The notes under the pieces were generated by a model. The model was not told where the DNA came from. It saw nothing but the letters and a program-made list of their open reading frames with translations, and ran no database searches. From WJLY01 sp964399265 (GTDB taxonomy: Bacteria; Joyebacterota; Joyebacteria; Joyebacterales; Joyebacteraceae), in NCBI GenBank assembly GCA_964399265.1, contig CAYNQF010000039.1, positions 1 through 21,242 on the forward strand: a stretch of 21,242 nt of DNA, read 5' to 3'. Both the position numbers and the translations under genes were made by a program. Below are positions 1 through 6,522 of the stretch, piece after piece (the stretch's first letter is position 1; every line of letters begins with the position of its first letter).

Positions 1-17
1 GGCGTTGGAGAAGACAC

Positions 18-24
18 AAGGAGG
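18..24 (+). promoter_or_regulatory. Shine-Dalgarno sequence fixing the nitroreductase start
   Basis: AAGGAGG, a full match to the anti-SD core, lies four bases before the ATG at 29. It argues against the upstream in-frame TTG at position 5. Confidence 0.7.
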
Positions 25-28
25 TCTC

Positions 29-643
29 ATGCAGCCCCTCATCAAGCTGCCTCCACCCACGCGGGACGGCGGTCCTCCGATATGGCGAACGCTCTCCGCA
101 AGACGTTCGGTCAGGCACTACGGCAGGGAGCCGATGCCCTTGGAGGTTCTCGGACAACTGCTGTGGGCGACTCACGGGATAACGGGCGAACTGGGTCCGC
201 ACGAACTCCGCAACGCGCCATCCGCCGGAGCCTGCTACCCCATAGAGGCGCTCGTGGTCGCGAACAGCGTCTCGGGTCTCAGGCGAGGCCTCTACAGGTA
301 TCTGACGGATGAACATGCCCTGATGCTTCTGCGGGAGGGCGACGTCGGAGCCGAGGTTACGCAGGCCGCCCTTGGACAGAGGATGTGTTCGCAGGCGTCG
401 GTCACGTTCATCTGGACGGCGGTCCTTCCCCGGACCACCGGAAGGTACGGCCGTCGCGGACACAGGTACGTCTTCATGGACGCCGGACACGTCGCCCAGA
501 ACATGTATCTGGCCGCGACCGCCATGGGATACGGATGCTGCTCGATAGGCGCATTCGACGACGATGCGATGAACAAGACGGCCGGAGTGGACGGAGAGAT
601 CGAGACGACCGTCTATGCCGCGTCGGTGGGACCGCTCGAGTAG
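29..643 (+). CDS. SagB-type nitroreductase / FMN-dependent dehydrogenase
   Basis: A 204-residue protein of the nitroreductase-like FMN oxidoreductase fold, closest to the SagB/ThcOx branch. Visible landmarks are RRSVRHY (about residues 25-31), the N-terminal FMN phosphate-binding signature, PSAGACYP (64-71), the SagB-type version of the central motif, and a C-terminal GCCSIGAFDDD segment. Such proteins usually form dimers, bind FMN and oxidise or reduce small substrates with NAD(P)H or oxygen. In azoline peptide clusters SagB oxidises azolines to azoles, but no cyclodehydratase or precursor peptide is visible here, so the substrate is unknown. The start at 29 is chosen because AAGGAGG ends four bases upstream; an in-frame TTG at 5 would place that ribosome site inside the gene. 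The frame is open to the left window edge. It converges on the lipoprotein gene ending at 687. Confidence 0.85.
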   Translation: MQPLIKLPPPTRDGGPPIWRTLSARRSVRHYGREPMPLEVLGQLLWATHGITGELGPHELRNAPSAGACYPIEALVVANSVSGLRRGLYRYLTDEHALMLLREGDVGAEVTQAALGQRMCSQASVTFIWTAVLPRTTGRYGRRGHRYVFMDAGHVAQNMYLAATAMGYGCCSIGAFDDDAMNKTAGVDGEIETTVYAASVGPLE

Positions 644-686
644 GCGCTCGGGCAGACGCTCGCGTGATTCCGACTGCAGAGCCGGT

Positions 687-1211
687 TCAGTAGGAAACGT
701 CCTCAAGCACCTTCACGAGGAAGAAGGCCAGCACCCCGGCGACAGCCGTCCCCCACCCGAGATACCCGCGCGCCTTGACCGAGAGACCATCAAGCTCCGA
801 GAGCGAGATCCGCTCGCGCGTCACGATATCGTAGTCACGCACCTCGACCGCCGTCCCGGTCACAACGCCGTCCACGTACACGTAGTCGATGCCGTCCTTC
901 CTCACGACGCGCACGTTCTCCCCGCGATCGACGCGCGTGTCGACGACGAACGCCCCTCCCGACAGCTGCATGAGCGTACCGGAGATGGTACCGCCATGTT
1001 CGACCGTGACGTCGACCGGAACACCGGGCTCGTCGGCGAAGTCCCAGCCCGACGTTCCCGCGCACCCCGACAGGAGGACGACGAACGTGAGAACCGCGGC
1101 GATGCCGGGCAGGCGGGCGCCGCGACGCGCACTTGAGCGGGCGCGGGCGCTGCGCGCGCCGTGGGCGACGTGCGCGCGGCCGCGGACGGAGGTCTGCTTC
1201 ACGCAGTACAT
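687..1211 (-). CDS. small lipoprotein with C-terminal hydrophobic segment, unknown family (paralogue of neighbour)
   Basis: A 174-residue predicted lipoprotein. The N-terminus has an unusually long arginine-rich n-region (about 35 residues), then a hydrophobic stretch ending in the lipobox LSGC, with the modified cysteine at about residue 50. The mature part is a beta-rich domain of about 80 residues containing YVYVDG and VEVRDYDIVTR. It ends in a hydrophobic stretch (roughly the last 25 residues, GWGTAVAGVLAFFLVKVL) that could be a membrane helix. Start 1211 is preferred over the ATG at 1229 because AAGGAGG sits six bases before it. It lies 14 bases downstream of the similar gene ending at 1226, so the two are probably co-transcribed. 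I do not recognise the family. A lipid anchor plus a C-terminal hydrophobic tail suggests tight membrane association; function is unknown. Confidence 0.75.
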   Translation of the reverse strand: MYCVKQTSVRGRAHVAHGARSARARSSARRGARLPGIAAVLTFVVLLSGCAGTSGWDFADEPGVPVDVTVEHGGTISGTLMQLSGGAFVVDTRVDRGENVRVVRKDGIDYVYVDGVVTGTAVEVRDYDIVTRERISLSELDGLSVKARGYLGWGTAVAGVLAFFLVKVLEDVSY

Positions 1212-1217
1212 GTCAGG

Positions 1218-1224
1218 CCTCCTT
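1218..1224 (-). promoter_or_regulatory. Shine-Dalgarno sequence deciding the lipoprotein start
   Basis: AAGGAGG on the minus strand is spaced six bases from the ATG at 1211. The alternative ATG at 1229, which overlaps the stop of the upstream gene as ATGA, would put this site inside the coding region. Confidence 0.7.
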
Positions 1225-1225
1225 C

Positions 1226-1681
1226 TCATATGAGGAGCGCGAGCAGGGCACCGACCACCGGGCCGACCAGCGCGCTCAGAATGGGGCCCAGAGACGCCTC
1301 GCTCCCGCTCCTGTGAAACGTGGCCGTGTCGATGTCGGCCACGTTCAGGGAGCGGCGGAGCGTGACGGTGCGGGTTGCCTCGTCCAGCCTGATCTCCACG
1401 ATCTCGCCAGGGACTCGCCTCCCGTCCACGGCGATGTACCTCTCGTCACCGCTGCCCCTGAGAGCCACGTCGCCGCCCACGACATAGTAGGCCTCCACGA
1501 TAGCTGTCTCACGGGAGAGCGATAGCACTCTGCACCTGAAGGTCTCCCCGTCTCCCATCACGACCACAGCGCCCACCTGCGCTCCTCCCGCCTCGAGATC
1601 TCCCATGGGAACGCGCCTGGCGCATCCGGCGGCGAGAGCGGCAAGGGCAACCATGAACAGGATCAGTGTCCTGCGAAACAT
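1226..1681 (-). CDS. small lipoprotein with C-terminal hydrophobic segment, unknown family
   Basis: A 151-residue lipoprotein with a compact signal peptide (FRRTLILFMVALAALAAGC) and lipobox LAAGC, cysteine at residue 20. The mature domain is rich in beta-strand-like alternation and contains RYIAVDG and VEIRLDEATRT, which line up with YVYVDG and VEVRDYDIVTR in the next gene. It ends in a glycine-containing hydrophobic stretch (LGPILSALVGPVVGALLALLI). The two proteins share order, length and spacing, so I infer a tandem duplication that has diverged widely. Start 1681 is supported by GGAGG seven bases upstream; a longer frame starting at 1765 lacks a signal-peptide-like N-terminus. Transcription runs away from the divergent membrane-protein gene at 1892. 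No characterised family is recognised; a structural or envelope-stress role would only be a guess. Confidence 0.75.
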   Translation of the reverse strand: MFRRTLILFMVALAALAAGCARRVPMGDLEAGGAQVGAVVVMGDGETFRCRVLSLSRETAIVEAYYVVGGDVALRGSGDERYIAVDGRRVPGEIVEIRLDEATRTVTLRRSLNVADIDTATFHRSGSEASLGPILSALVGPVVGALLALLI

Positions 1682-1826
1682 CTTCACACCTCCGTGTCTT
1701 CCGCGGCTCCGTACCAGGGGCCGCGGTCGAGGCTTGGCGTTCGCGTGGGGGGTGTACACCTCCATCGTACGCCCGGCGGCCGGCCCGGCCTAGCACTCAA
1801 TTGCCTGAGACCGGTCGTAGGTGAGC

Positions 1827-1840
1827 AGGGCGAAAGCCCT
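1827..1840 (+). other. small GAAA-tetraloop hairpin in the divergent intergenic region
   Basis: AGGGC-GAAA-GCCCT forms a five-pair stem capped by a GNRA-type loop, extendable by two pairs across a bulged base (GC before, GC after). It lies between the divergent lipoprotein and membrane-protein genes. If the weak promoter at 1840-1869 is right, it would be at or upstream of transcription start, so it may be fortuitous. No known riboswitch class is recognised. Confidence 0.3.
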
Positions 1841-1869
1841 TGCGCACGGCAACGGAGGGGCGGTAGATT
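1840..1869 (+). promoter_or_regulatory. possible sigma70-like promoter for the membrane-protein gene
   Basis: TTGCGC at 1840-1845 and TAGATT at 1864-1869 are separated by 18 bases. The -35 keeps only the TTG core and the -10 matches four of six positions. Transcription would begin about 15-20 bases before the ATG at 1892. Weak evidence. Confidence 0.25.
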
Positions 1870-1891
1870 CGGCGGGCAGGGCAGGCGAGCC

Positions 1892-2401
1892 ATGGCGAGG
1901 GGCCGCCTGACTGAGTGGACGCGCAACGTCGAGGGGCACGTCGGACGGGAGGGAACGATCTCTCAGCCGAGTTGCATCAGCCCGGTTCCCACCGGGGAGC
2001 CGCGCGGGGAATACAGCCCCGGATGGCGAGCGGTAGCGCTCGTCGGGGCGCTCCTGGCTCCGGCCGCCGCGATCCTGTGGCTGGGGTTGACGCTCGCGGG
2101 AAGCGGCGCCAGCGTCGCATTCGCGCTCGTCAAGATAGTCTTTGCGATCGTGGCAGTGATCACGGGGCTCGCCGGCATAAGGTGGGCCACTGCCTCCGGG
2201 TCGGGACTCCTCGTGGAGTCGGCCGCGGTCGCCCTCTGGATGATACTGAAGGTCGAGACCTACGCTCCGGGTGGAGCGCTCCGCACCGCTCTCCTGCTGG
2301 CGGTCCCGCTGGCGGCGTCAGGAATCCTGCTCATCCTGGCCGACGGCATCAGGGCCGGCACCTGGCCCCCGGCTCGGTTCAGAGAGGTCAAGACAAGGTA
2401 G
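1892..2401 (+). CDS. small four-helix integral membrane protein, unknown function
   Basis: A 169-residue protein with a polar N-terminal 45 residues followed by four hydrophobic segments at about 47-69, 74-97, 105-122 and 131-151, and a short charged tail (ARFREVKTR). Overall layout resembles small uncharacterised bacterial membrane proteins; no motif allows a function. The start is uncertain. ATG 1892 has only weak purine-rich sequence before it (GGCAGGGCAGGCGAG), and the frame stays open upstream to about 1694, but that extension looks non-membrane, proline/arginine-rich and overlaps the divergent promoter zone. No better internal ATG, GTG or TTG was found before the first helix. It is the only plus-strand gene besides the nitroreductase and converges on the glycosyltransferase ending at 2460. 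Confidence 0.6.
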   Translation: MARGRLTEWTRNVEGHVGREGTISQPSCISPVPTGEPRGEYSPGWRAVALVGALLAPAAAILWLGLTLAGSGASVAFALVKIVFAIVAVITGLAGIRWATASGSGLLVESAAVALWMILKVETYAPGGALRTALLLAVPLAASGILLILADGIRAGTWPPARFREVKTR

Positions 2402-2459
2402 TCACGCCCGGCTCTTCTCTGAGCCAGCCTGACGCACCCTCTCCGGGACGTATCCCCCC

Positions 2460-3587
2460 TCAGCCTTCGCGCCGCCCGCGGCAGGCCCTCGAGGCGAGGC
2501 CGTCCCGCAGCGCCAGCTCGAGTTCGTCAATCATCCGCTGCCTCCCGAACGCTTCCACCGCCCTCTCGCGTGCCGCCCGCCCCAGCGACGCGGCCAGCCT
2601 CCTGTCCTCGAGGAGTCTGATGGTGGCGTCAGCCAGCGCTCCGACGTCCTCGGGCGGAACGACGAGCGCCTCGACACCGTCCGTCACTGCCTGCGTGGTC
2701 CCTGAGACGTCCGTCGCCACGATGGGCGCACCGACCGACATGGCCTCGAGCAGCGTATTGGCCATGCCCTCGTTCCGCGACGACAGGACATAGACGTCGA
2801 CGCCGGACAGAATCTCGCGGACGTCTTCCCTGTGCCCGGCAAAGACGACTGAACCCGCTACGCCCGCCTCTTCCGCCGCGCGCTCGAGCGCACGTCGCTG
2901 TCCACCCTCGCCGAGAATGACCAACCTCACGTCGCCGATGCGCTGCCGCACGATGGCGAACGCCTCGATCAGGAGGTCCAGGCCCTTCTGCCTCGTGAGG
3001 CGCCCCGCGCCGCATATGACCCGCGCTCCATCCGGCACTCCCACTGCCTCGACGAGCCGACGTCCTTCGCCGTCCGGCAGGGGACCGGAAGCGACCGAGT
3101 TCAGGATGACCTTCACCCTTCGGGGGTCGATCCAGTTCGACTCGAGAAGCGCCTCGCGAACCGCGGACGAGTTGACAACGATAAGGTCGGCAAGCCTGCC
3201 GAAGGACATCCGTCTCTTGAAGTCGTCTCGTAGTCTGCGTCGCAGGCCCATGCGCAGCACGACGAGCGGCCTCGCCGCCATTCGCGCGGCCACGCCGCCG
3301 AGCCAATATTCCCTCTGCTTCGTCAGAAGGAGAACGTCGGGCCGTTCCCGGTGGATCACGGATACGAGAGACGCCAGTCCGACGAGGTCCAGGTCGCCCC
3401 TCAAGTGCACCCTGATGCGGGAGAGGCCGCGACGCTCGAGTTCGCGGCGCACCGGCTCGTGGGTCCAGAGGGCCGTCACGCGGTGGCCGCGGTCGGCCAG
3501 TCCGCGAGCCGCGTCCGCGGCCCACTTCTCGTTGCCGCCCCACGAGCGCGAAGTGATACCGACCACTATGGTGAGCGGTTCACTCAT
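2460..3587 (-). CDS. glycosyltransferase, GT4-type (GT-B fold)
   Basis: A 375-residue retaining glycosyltransferase of the large GT4 family. The N-terminal half begins with a Rossmann strand and a glycine-rich loop (GITSRSWGGNEKWA). The C-terminal donor-binding half shows GRLTRQKG (about 195-202, with the Arg and Lys that contact donor phosphate) and the E-x7-E motif EGMANTLLE (E273 and E281). Members transfer a sugar from a nucleotide-sugar donor to lipid- or sugar-linked acceptors; the exact donor and acceptor cannot be read from sequence. The cytoplasmic face of the inner membrane is the usual site. Its ATG lies eight bases upstream of the stop of the NTPase gene, so the two overlap and translation is probably coupled. 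It is the last gene of the run from valS. I see no convincing terminator after it. Confidence 0.88.
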   Translation of the reverse strand: MSEPLTIVVGITSRSWGGNEKWAADAARGLADRGHRVTALWTHEPVRRELERRGLSRIRVHLRGDLDLVGLASLVSVIHRERPDVLLLTKQREYWLGGVAARMAARPLVVLRMGLRRRLRDDFKRRMSFGRLADLIVVNSSAVREALLESNWIDPRRVKVILNSVASGPLPDGEGRRLVEAVGVPDGARVICGAGRLTRQKGLDLLIEAFAIVRQRIGDVRLVILGEGGQRRALERAAEEAGVAGSVVFAGHREDVREILSGVDVYVLSSRNEGMANTLLEAMSVGAPIVATDVSGTTQAVTDGVEALVVPPEDVGALADATIRLLEDRRLAASLGRAARERAVEAFGRQRMIDELELALRDGLASRACRGRREG

Positions 3588-4164
3588 CGGACATCCACCG
3601 GTCCGGGATCTCCCCTGCCTCGCCCCTCAGCGCATGTTCGAGAGCGCGGGCGACAACATCGACCGCGGCGTCCCTGTTTCTCTCGGTGATTCGAAGCACG
3701 GTAACGTCCGGCCTGGCACGAACGCCGTCCAGGAAGGGATTGCTGCGGTCCTGAATGGTGCCGAAGACTGTGGCGGGAGAATCGAGTGCACGCTCGACGG
3801 CGGTCCTGAAGGCCGGCGAGAAGAGCTCCATGCGGCCTATCTCGTCCATGACGACGAGTCGTCCGAGCCGCACAGCGTCCTCAATGGCGGGCACGCCGAC
3901 GCGTTCGAGATCGGCGCGGTTCACTCCGTACCTGCCCACACGATAGGGAGTATCCAGGTCGACGTGAGCGAGCACACCGGCCTCTCCCGATAGAGACGAT
4001 ATCGAGAAACCGGTCCGGCCGCCGCCGTCGCGAATCTCCCGCGTATGGAACCCGGCGGCCTCGACGCTGAGCAGCGACAGGACCTTCTCTATGAGCGTGG
4101 TCTTGCCGACGCCCGGCCGACCCGTAACGAAGAGGTTGTGCCCGGCTGAGATCTCGGCCTTCAA
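3580..4164 (-). CDS. THEP1-type nucleoside-triphosphatase (NTPase_1 family)
   Basis: A 194-residue P-loop NTPase of the THEP1/NTPCR family (COG1618). It has Walker A GRPGVGKT at residues 15-22, the family-typical GFHTREIR stretch followed by GRTGFSI (about 38-55), and Walker B LVVMDEIGRMEL (about 103-114). Family members hydrolyse several NTPs slowly in vitro, and their cellular role is not settled. The start is TTG 4164, with GGAGG four bases upstream; no in-frame ATG precedes the P-loop, and family members start only a few residues before it. The gene sits between two glycosyltransferases, 80 bases after one and overlapping the other by eight, an unusual partnership. Whether it serves surface-glycan synthesis or merely shares a transcript is open. 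Length is normal for the family. Confidence 0.88.
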   Translation of the reverse strand: MKAEISAGHNLFVTGRPGVGKTTLIEKVLSLLSVEAAGFHTREIRDGGGRTGFSISSLSGEAGVLAHVDLDTPYRVGRYGVNRADLERVGVPAIEDAVRLGRLVVMDEIGRMELFSPAFRTAVERALDSPATVFGTIQDRSNPFLDGVRARPDVTVLRITERNRDAAVDVVARALEHALRGEAGEIPDRWMSDE

Positions 4165-4168
4165 TGCG

Positions 4169-4173
4169 CCTCC
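4169..4173 (-). promoter_or_regulatory. Shine-Dalgarno sequence supporting a TTG start
   Basis: GGAGG on the minus strand, four bases before TTG 4164 of the THEP1-type NTPase gene. No in-frame ATG is available nearby. Confidence 0.55.
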
Positions 4174-4244
4174 GGAACCATCACGACAGACCGTTCGCCC
4201 GTACCGGCCCGAGGCCGTGACGGCCGTCTGTCGCGTCGGTCTCC

Positions 4245-5369
4245 CTACATCCCGCCGCCGGCCGTCAGCGGCTCTCCTGCGAGTACCCGCAAGTAGAGCT
4301 TCTCCGTCTCGTCGACCATCCTCTCGACGGTCAGCTTCTCCCGGACGTACTCGGCTCCGCGCTCGGCGAGGCGCCCGGCAAGGTCCGGATCGGCAAGCAG
4401 TCTCTCCATGGCCGCGGCGAGCGCGCCCGGATCGTCCGGCGGGATGAGCAGCCCGGTCTGGCCGTCCACGACCAGCTCTCTGTTGCCGCCGACGTCGGTC
4501 GCGATCACCGGCCTGCCGGCGGCCAGCGACTCGCGGACGGCGCCCGATAGTCCCTCCCCCGCCCTGGGGCAGTTCACCGACACGTCGAGCGCCGCTAGTA
4601 TCCTGGGAACATCGGTGCGGTAGCCCGCCAGGGCGATGCTGTCCGCGAGTCCGAAGCTCTCCACCATCGCCTTCATCTTCTCCTCGTCGGTCCTGTGTCC
4701 CGCGAAGAGAAACCGCACACCGGGGAACGACCTGCGGACGTCGGCGGCGGCCGCCAGGAACGTGTCGTGTCCCTTCCAGCCGTGGTAGTAGTTCGCGACC
4801 TTCCCAACCAGGGGTGCGTCCACAGGTATCCCGAACTCCTCCCGTACGGCGCTCCCGTCGATGTCGTCGCGGTAGACCGACGGATCGGACCCGCTGTATA
4901 TGACCGCGACGCGCTCCTCTGGCACTCCGTAGTCGACGAGCACGTCCTTGACCGCCTGCGAGACGGCGATGATGCCGGTGACCATGCGGTTCCGGTACTT
5001 GAGCCTGCTCCCAAGGTTGTCCTTCGGGCGAAACGACACGCGCCTCGAGACGAGGAACGGACGGCCCGTGACCGCGGCGGCCAGAAGCCCCAGCGAATGC
5101 GCGTGCGCCCTGTGCGCGTGAACGACGTCGACGTGGTTGCGAATAATGAAGGCGACGAGCTTGGATACGGCGGCCGGGTTCAGTTCCGAACGGGTCTCCA
5201 CCTCAAGCGTGTCGATGCCCTCAGTCCTCGCCCTGTCCCACAGGATGCTCCCGCTCGTCGTCGCGAGCGTCACGTGATGACCTCTCGCCCGGAGCCCCAG
5301 CAGCAGCTCGAGCGTCTGGGCCATGGCTCCCGTCCAGGAGGGTGACTCGATGATGTGCAGGATCGTCAT
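4245..5369 (-). CDS. glycosyltransferase, GT4-type (GT-B fold)
   Basis: A 374-residue GT4-family glycosyltransferase. The N-terminal domain contains ILHIIESPSWTGAMAQTLELL and VDVVHAHRAHAHSL, typical acceptor-domain strands of this family. The donor domain has GWKGHD (Lys at about 199) and the E-x7-E pair in EGLSGAVRE (E272 and E280), followed by GRPVIATDVGGNRELV. It probably acts at the inner-membrane cytoplasmic face on a lipid-linked glycan, alongside the GT9 enzyme encoded 35 bases upstream. Donor sugar is unknown. Start 5369 (ATG) is preferred because GGAG lies six bases before it; an in-frame GTG at 5387 would add six residues and swallow that site. It shares the fold with the protein at 2460-3587, but the two are clearly different proteins, not recent duplicates. 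Confidence 0.88.
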   Translation of the reverse strand: MTILHIIESPSWTGAMAQTLELLLGLRARGHHVTLATTSGSILWDRARTEGIDTLEVETRSELNPAAVSKLVAFIIRNHVDVVHAHRAHAHSLGLLAAAVTGRPFLVSRRVSFRPKDNLGSRLKYRNRMVTGIIAVSQAVKDVLVDYGVPEERVAVIYSGSDPSVYRDDIDGSAVREEFGIPVDAPLVGKVANYYHGWKGHDTFLAAAADVRRSFPGVRFLFAGHRTDEEKMKAMVESFGLADSIALAGYRTDVPRILAALDVSVNCPRAGEGLSGAVRESLAAGRPVIATDVGGNRELVVDGQTGLLIPPDDPGALAAAMERLLADPDLAGRLAERGAEYVREKLTVERMVDETEKLYLRVLAGEPLTAGGGM

Positions 5370-5404
5370 GTCAGGCTCCGCCGACACAGGGCCTCGTCAC
5401 CGGT

Positions 5405-6493
5405 TCACAACCACCGGGCCGACCGTCCCCTCGGGCTATTCGACCCGCGGGCGAGCACCTCGAGCAAGGCATCGAACACCTTGTCCACACTCACCTCTTC
5501 CATGCAGAGCAGCGAACTCTGAGAACACTGGGGCGAGTCGCAGGGCCTGCACGCCACCCCTTCGGCCAGGACCGGCTCGTAGCACTCGCCGGGCGGATGC
5601 CACCGGTCGACCGGCGTGGGCCCGTGAATGAAGACGCCCGCCGCCCCGACGGCCGCGGCCACGTGCATCGGGCCCGTGTTGTTCGTGACGACCGCCTCCG
5701 CCAGTTCGAAAACGGCGCCGAGCACGCGCGCGGTTCTCGGGAAAACCAGCGGCGGTCTGTCGAGCCTGGCGTCCCGGAACCACGACTCCACCGTCTCCGC
5801 GAGGTCGCGTTCCCTGGGGCCGAACGCGTAGACGGGCGTGAGTCCCTCCAATCCCGACAGCTTCGCTCCCAGCTCGGCGAACCTCTCGCCAGGCCAGCGC
5901 CTGATCTCCCTGCTGGCGCCGGGATGCAGGCACACGAATCGCCGTCCGGCCATGTCGCGCAGCAGCGAAGCCGCCTCCTTGCGTTCCTCCTCGGTCAGGT
6001 GCATCTCCAGCTCGCGGCCGGCCGACTCCACTCCGAGAAGCGCCACGACGCGCAGATGCTCGTCGACCTCGTACGCGCTCCTGTCGCGCGGGCACTTGTG
6101 CGTCAGCAGGAATCCCCTCCCCTCGCTCGCCAGGCCCGCACGCACCGGCACACCACCCAGGAACGCCGCCAGCGCACTTCTGAACGACGTGTGGAACACG
6201 AGCGCCACATCGAAGCGGCGCGACCTGATCCACGAGGACAGGCGCAACAGCCCGACGAAGCCCGAGCGTTCTTCCTTGGAGAGCGGGAGCAGCACGTCGA
6301 CGTTGGGGTTCCCAACGAGAACGGGCGCGGACCCGGGGGTGACCACTACGGTCACGCGCGAGCCGGGCCACGCTTGCTTGACGGCGCGCAGCGCCGGCGT
6401 GATGACGAGGAGTTCGCCAAGGAGGCCGGTCTCGATCGCGAGCACACTGGGAGATTCCGGCACGAGGCCGGGGTCGGGCCGCCTGGTGGCCAA
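5405..6493 (-). CDS. glycosyltransferase family 9 (ADP-heptose:LPS heptosyltransferase-like)
   Basis: A 362-residue GT9 protein. Recognisable parts are the N-terminal loop LLGELLVITPALRAVK (about 24-39), HPGASREIRRWPGERFAEL (about 190-208), NNTGPMHVAAAVGA (271-284) with HGPTPVDRWHP, and a C-terminal cysteine cluster (CRPCDSPQC, then CM) common in bacterial family members. GT9 enzymes add heptose from ADP-heptose to the LPS inner core. Three positions catalytic or donor-binding in E. coli WaaC appear conservatively changed: Glu27 for the Asp after the glycine, Arg198 for the Lys before WP, and Asn272 for the Asp of NDTG. This leaves the substrate open. The start is TTG 6493 with GGGGAGG four bases upstream. 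It lies 29 bases after valS and 35 before a GT4 gene. Confidence 0.87.
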   Translation of the reverse strand: MATRRPDPGLVPESPSVLAIETGLLGELLVITPALRAVKQAWPGSRVTVVVTPGSAPVLVGNPNVDVLLPLSKEERSGFVGLLRLSSWIRSRRFDVALVFHTSFRSALAAFLGGVPVRAGLASEGRGFLLTHKCPRDRSAYEVDEHLRVVALLGVESAGRELEMHLTEEERKEAASLLRDMAGRRFVCLHPGASREIRRWPGERFAELGAKLSGLEGLTPVYAFGPRERDLAETVESWFRDARLDRPPLVFPRTARVLGAVFELAEAVVTNNTGPMHVAAAVGAAGVFIHGPTPVDRWHPPGECYEPVLAEGVACRPCDSPQCSQSSLLCMEEVSVDKVFDALLEVLARGSNSPRGRSARWL

Positions 6494-6497
6494 GCTT

Positions 6498-6504
6498 CCT
6501 CCCC
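6498..6504 (-). promoter_or_regulatory. Shine-Dalgarno sequence supporting a TTG start
   Basis: GGGGAGG on the minus strand, four bases before TTG 6493 of the GT9 gene, located in the 29-base gap after valS. Confidence 0.55.
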
Positions 6505-6522
6505 GGAGATTGAGCGGGGCTG

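Noticed and set aside
5..28. TTG at position 5 as start of the nitroreductase gene
   Set aside because: It would place a perfect AAGGAGG inside the coding sequence; ATG 29 fits that ribosome site and the family N-terminus better.
2410..2425. Hairpin GGCTC-TTCTCT-GAGCC between convergent genes at 2401 and 2460
   Set aside because: Five-pair stem without a T-tract on either strand; too weak to call a terminator.
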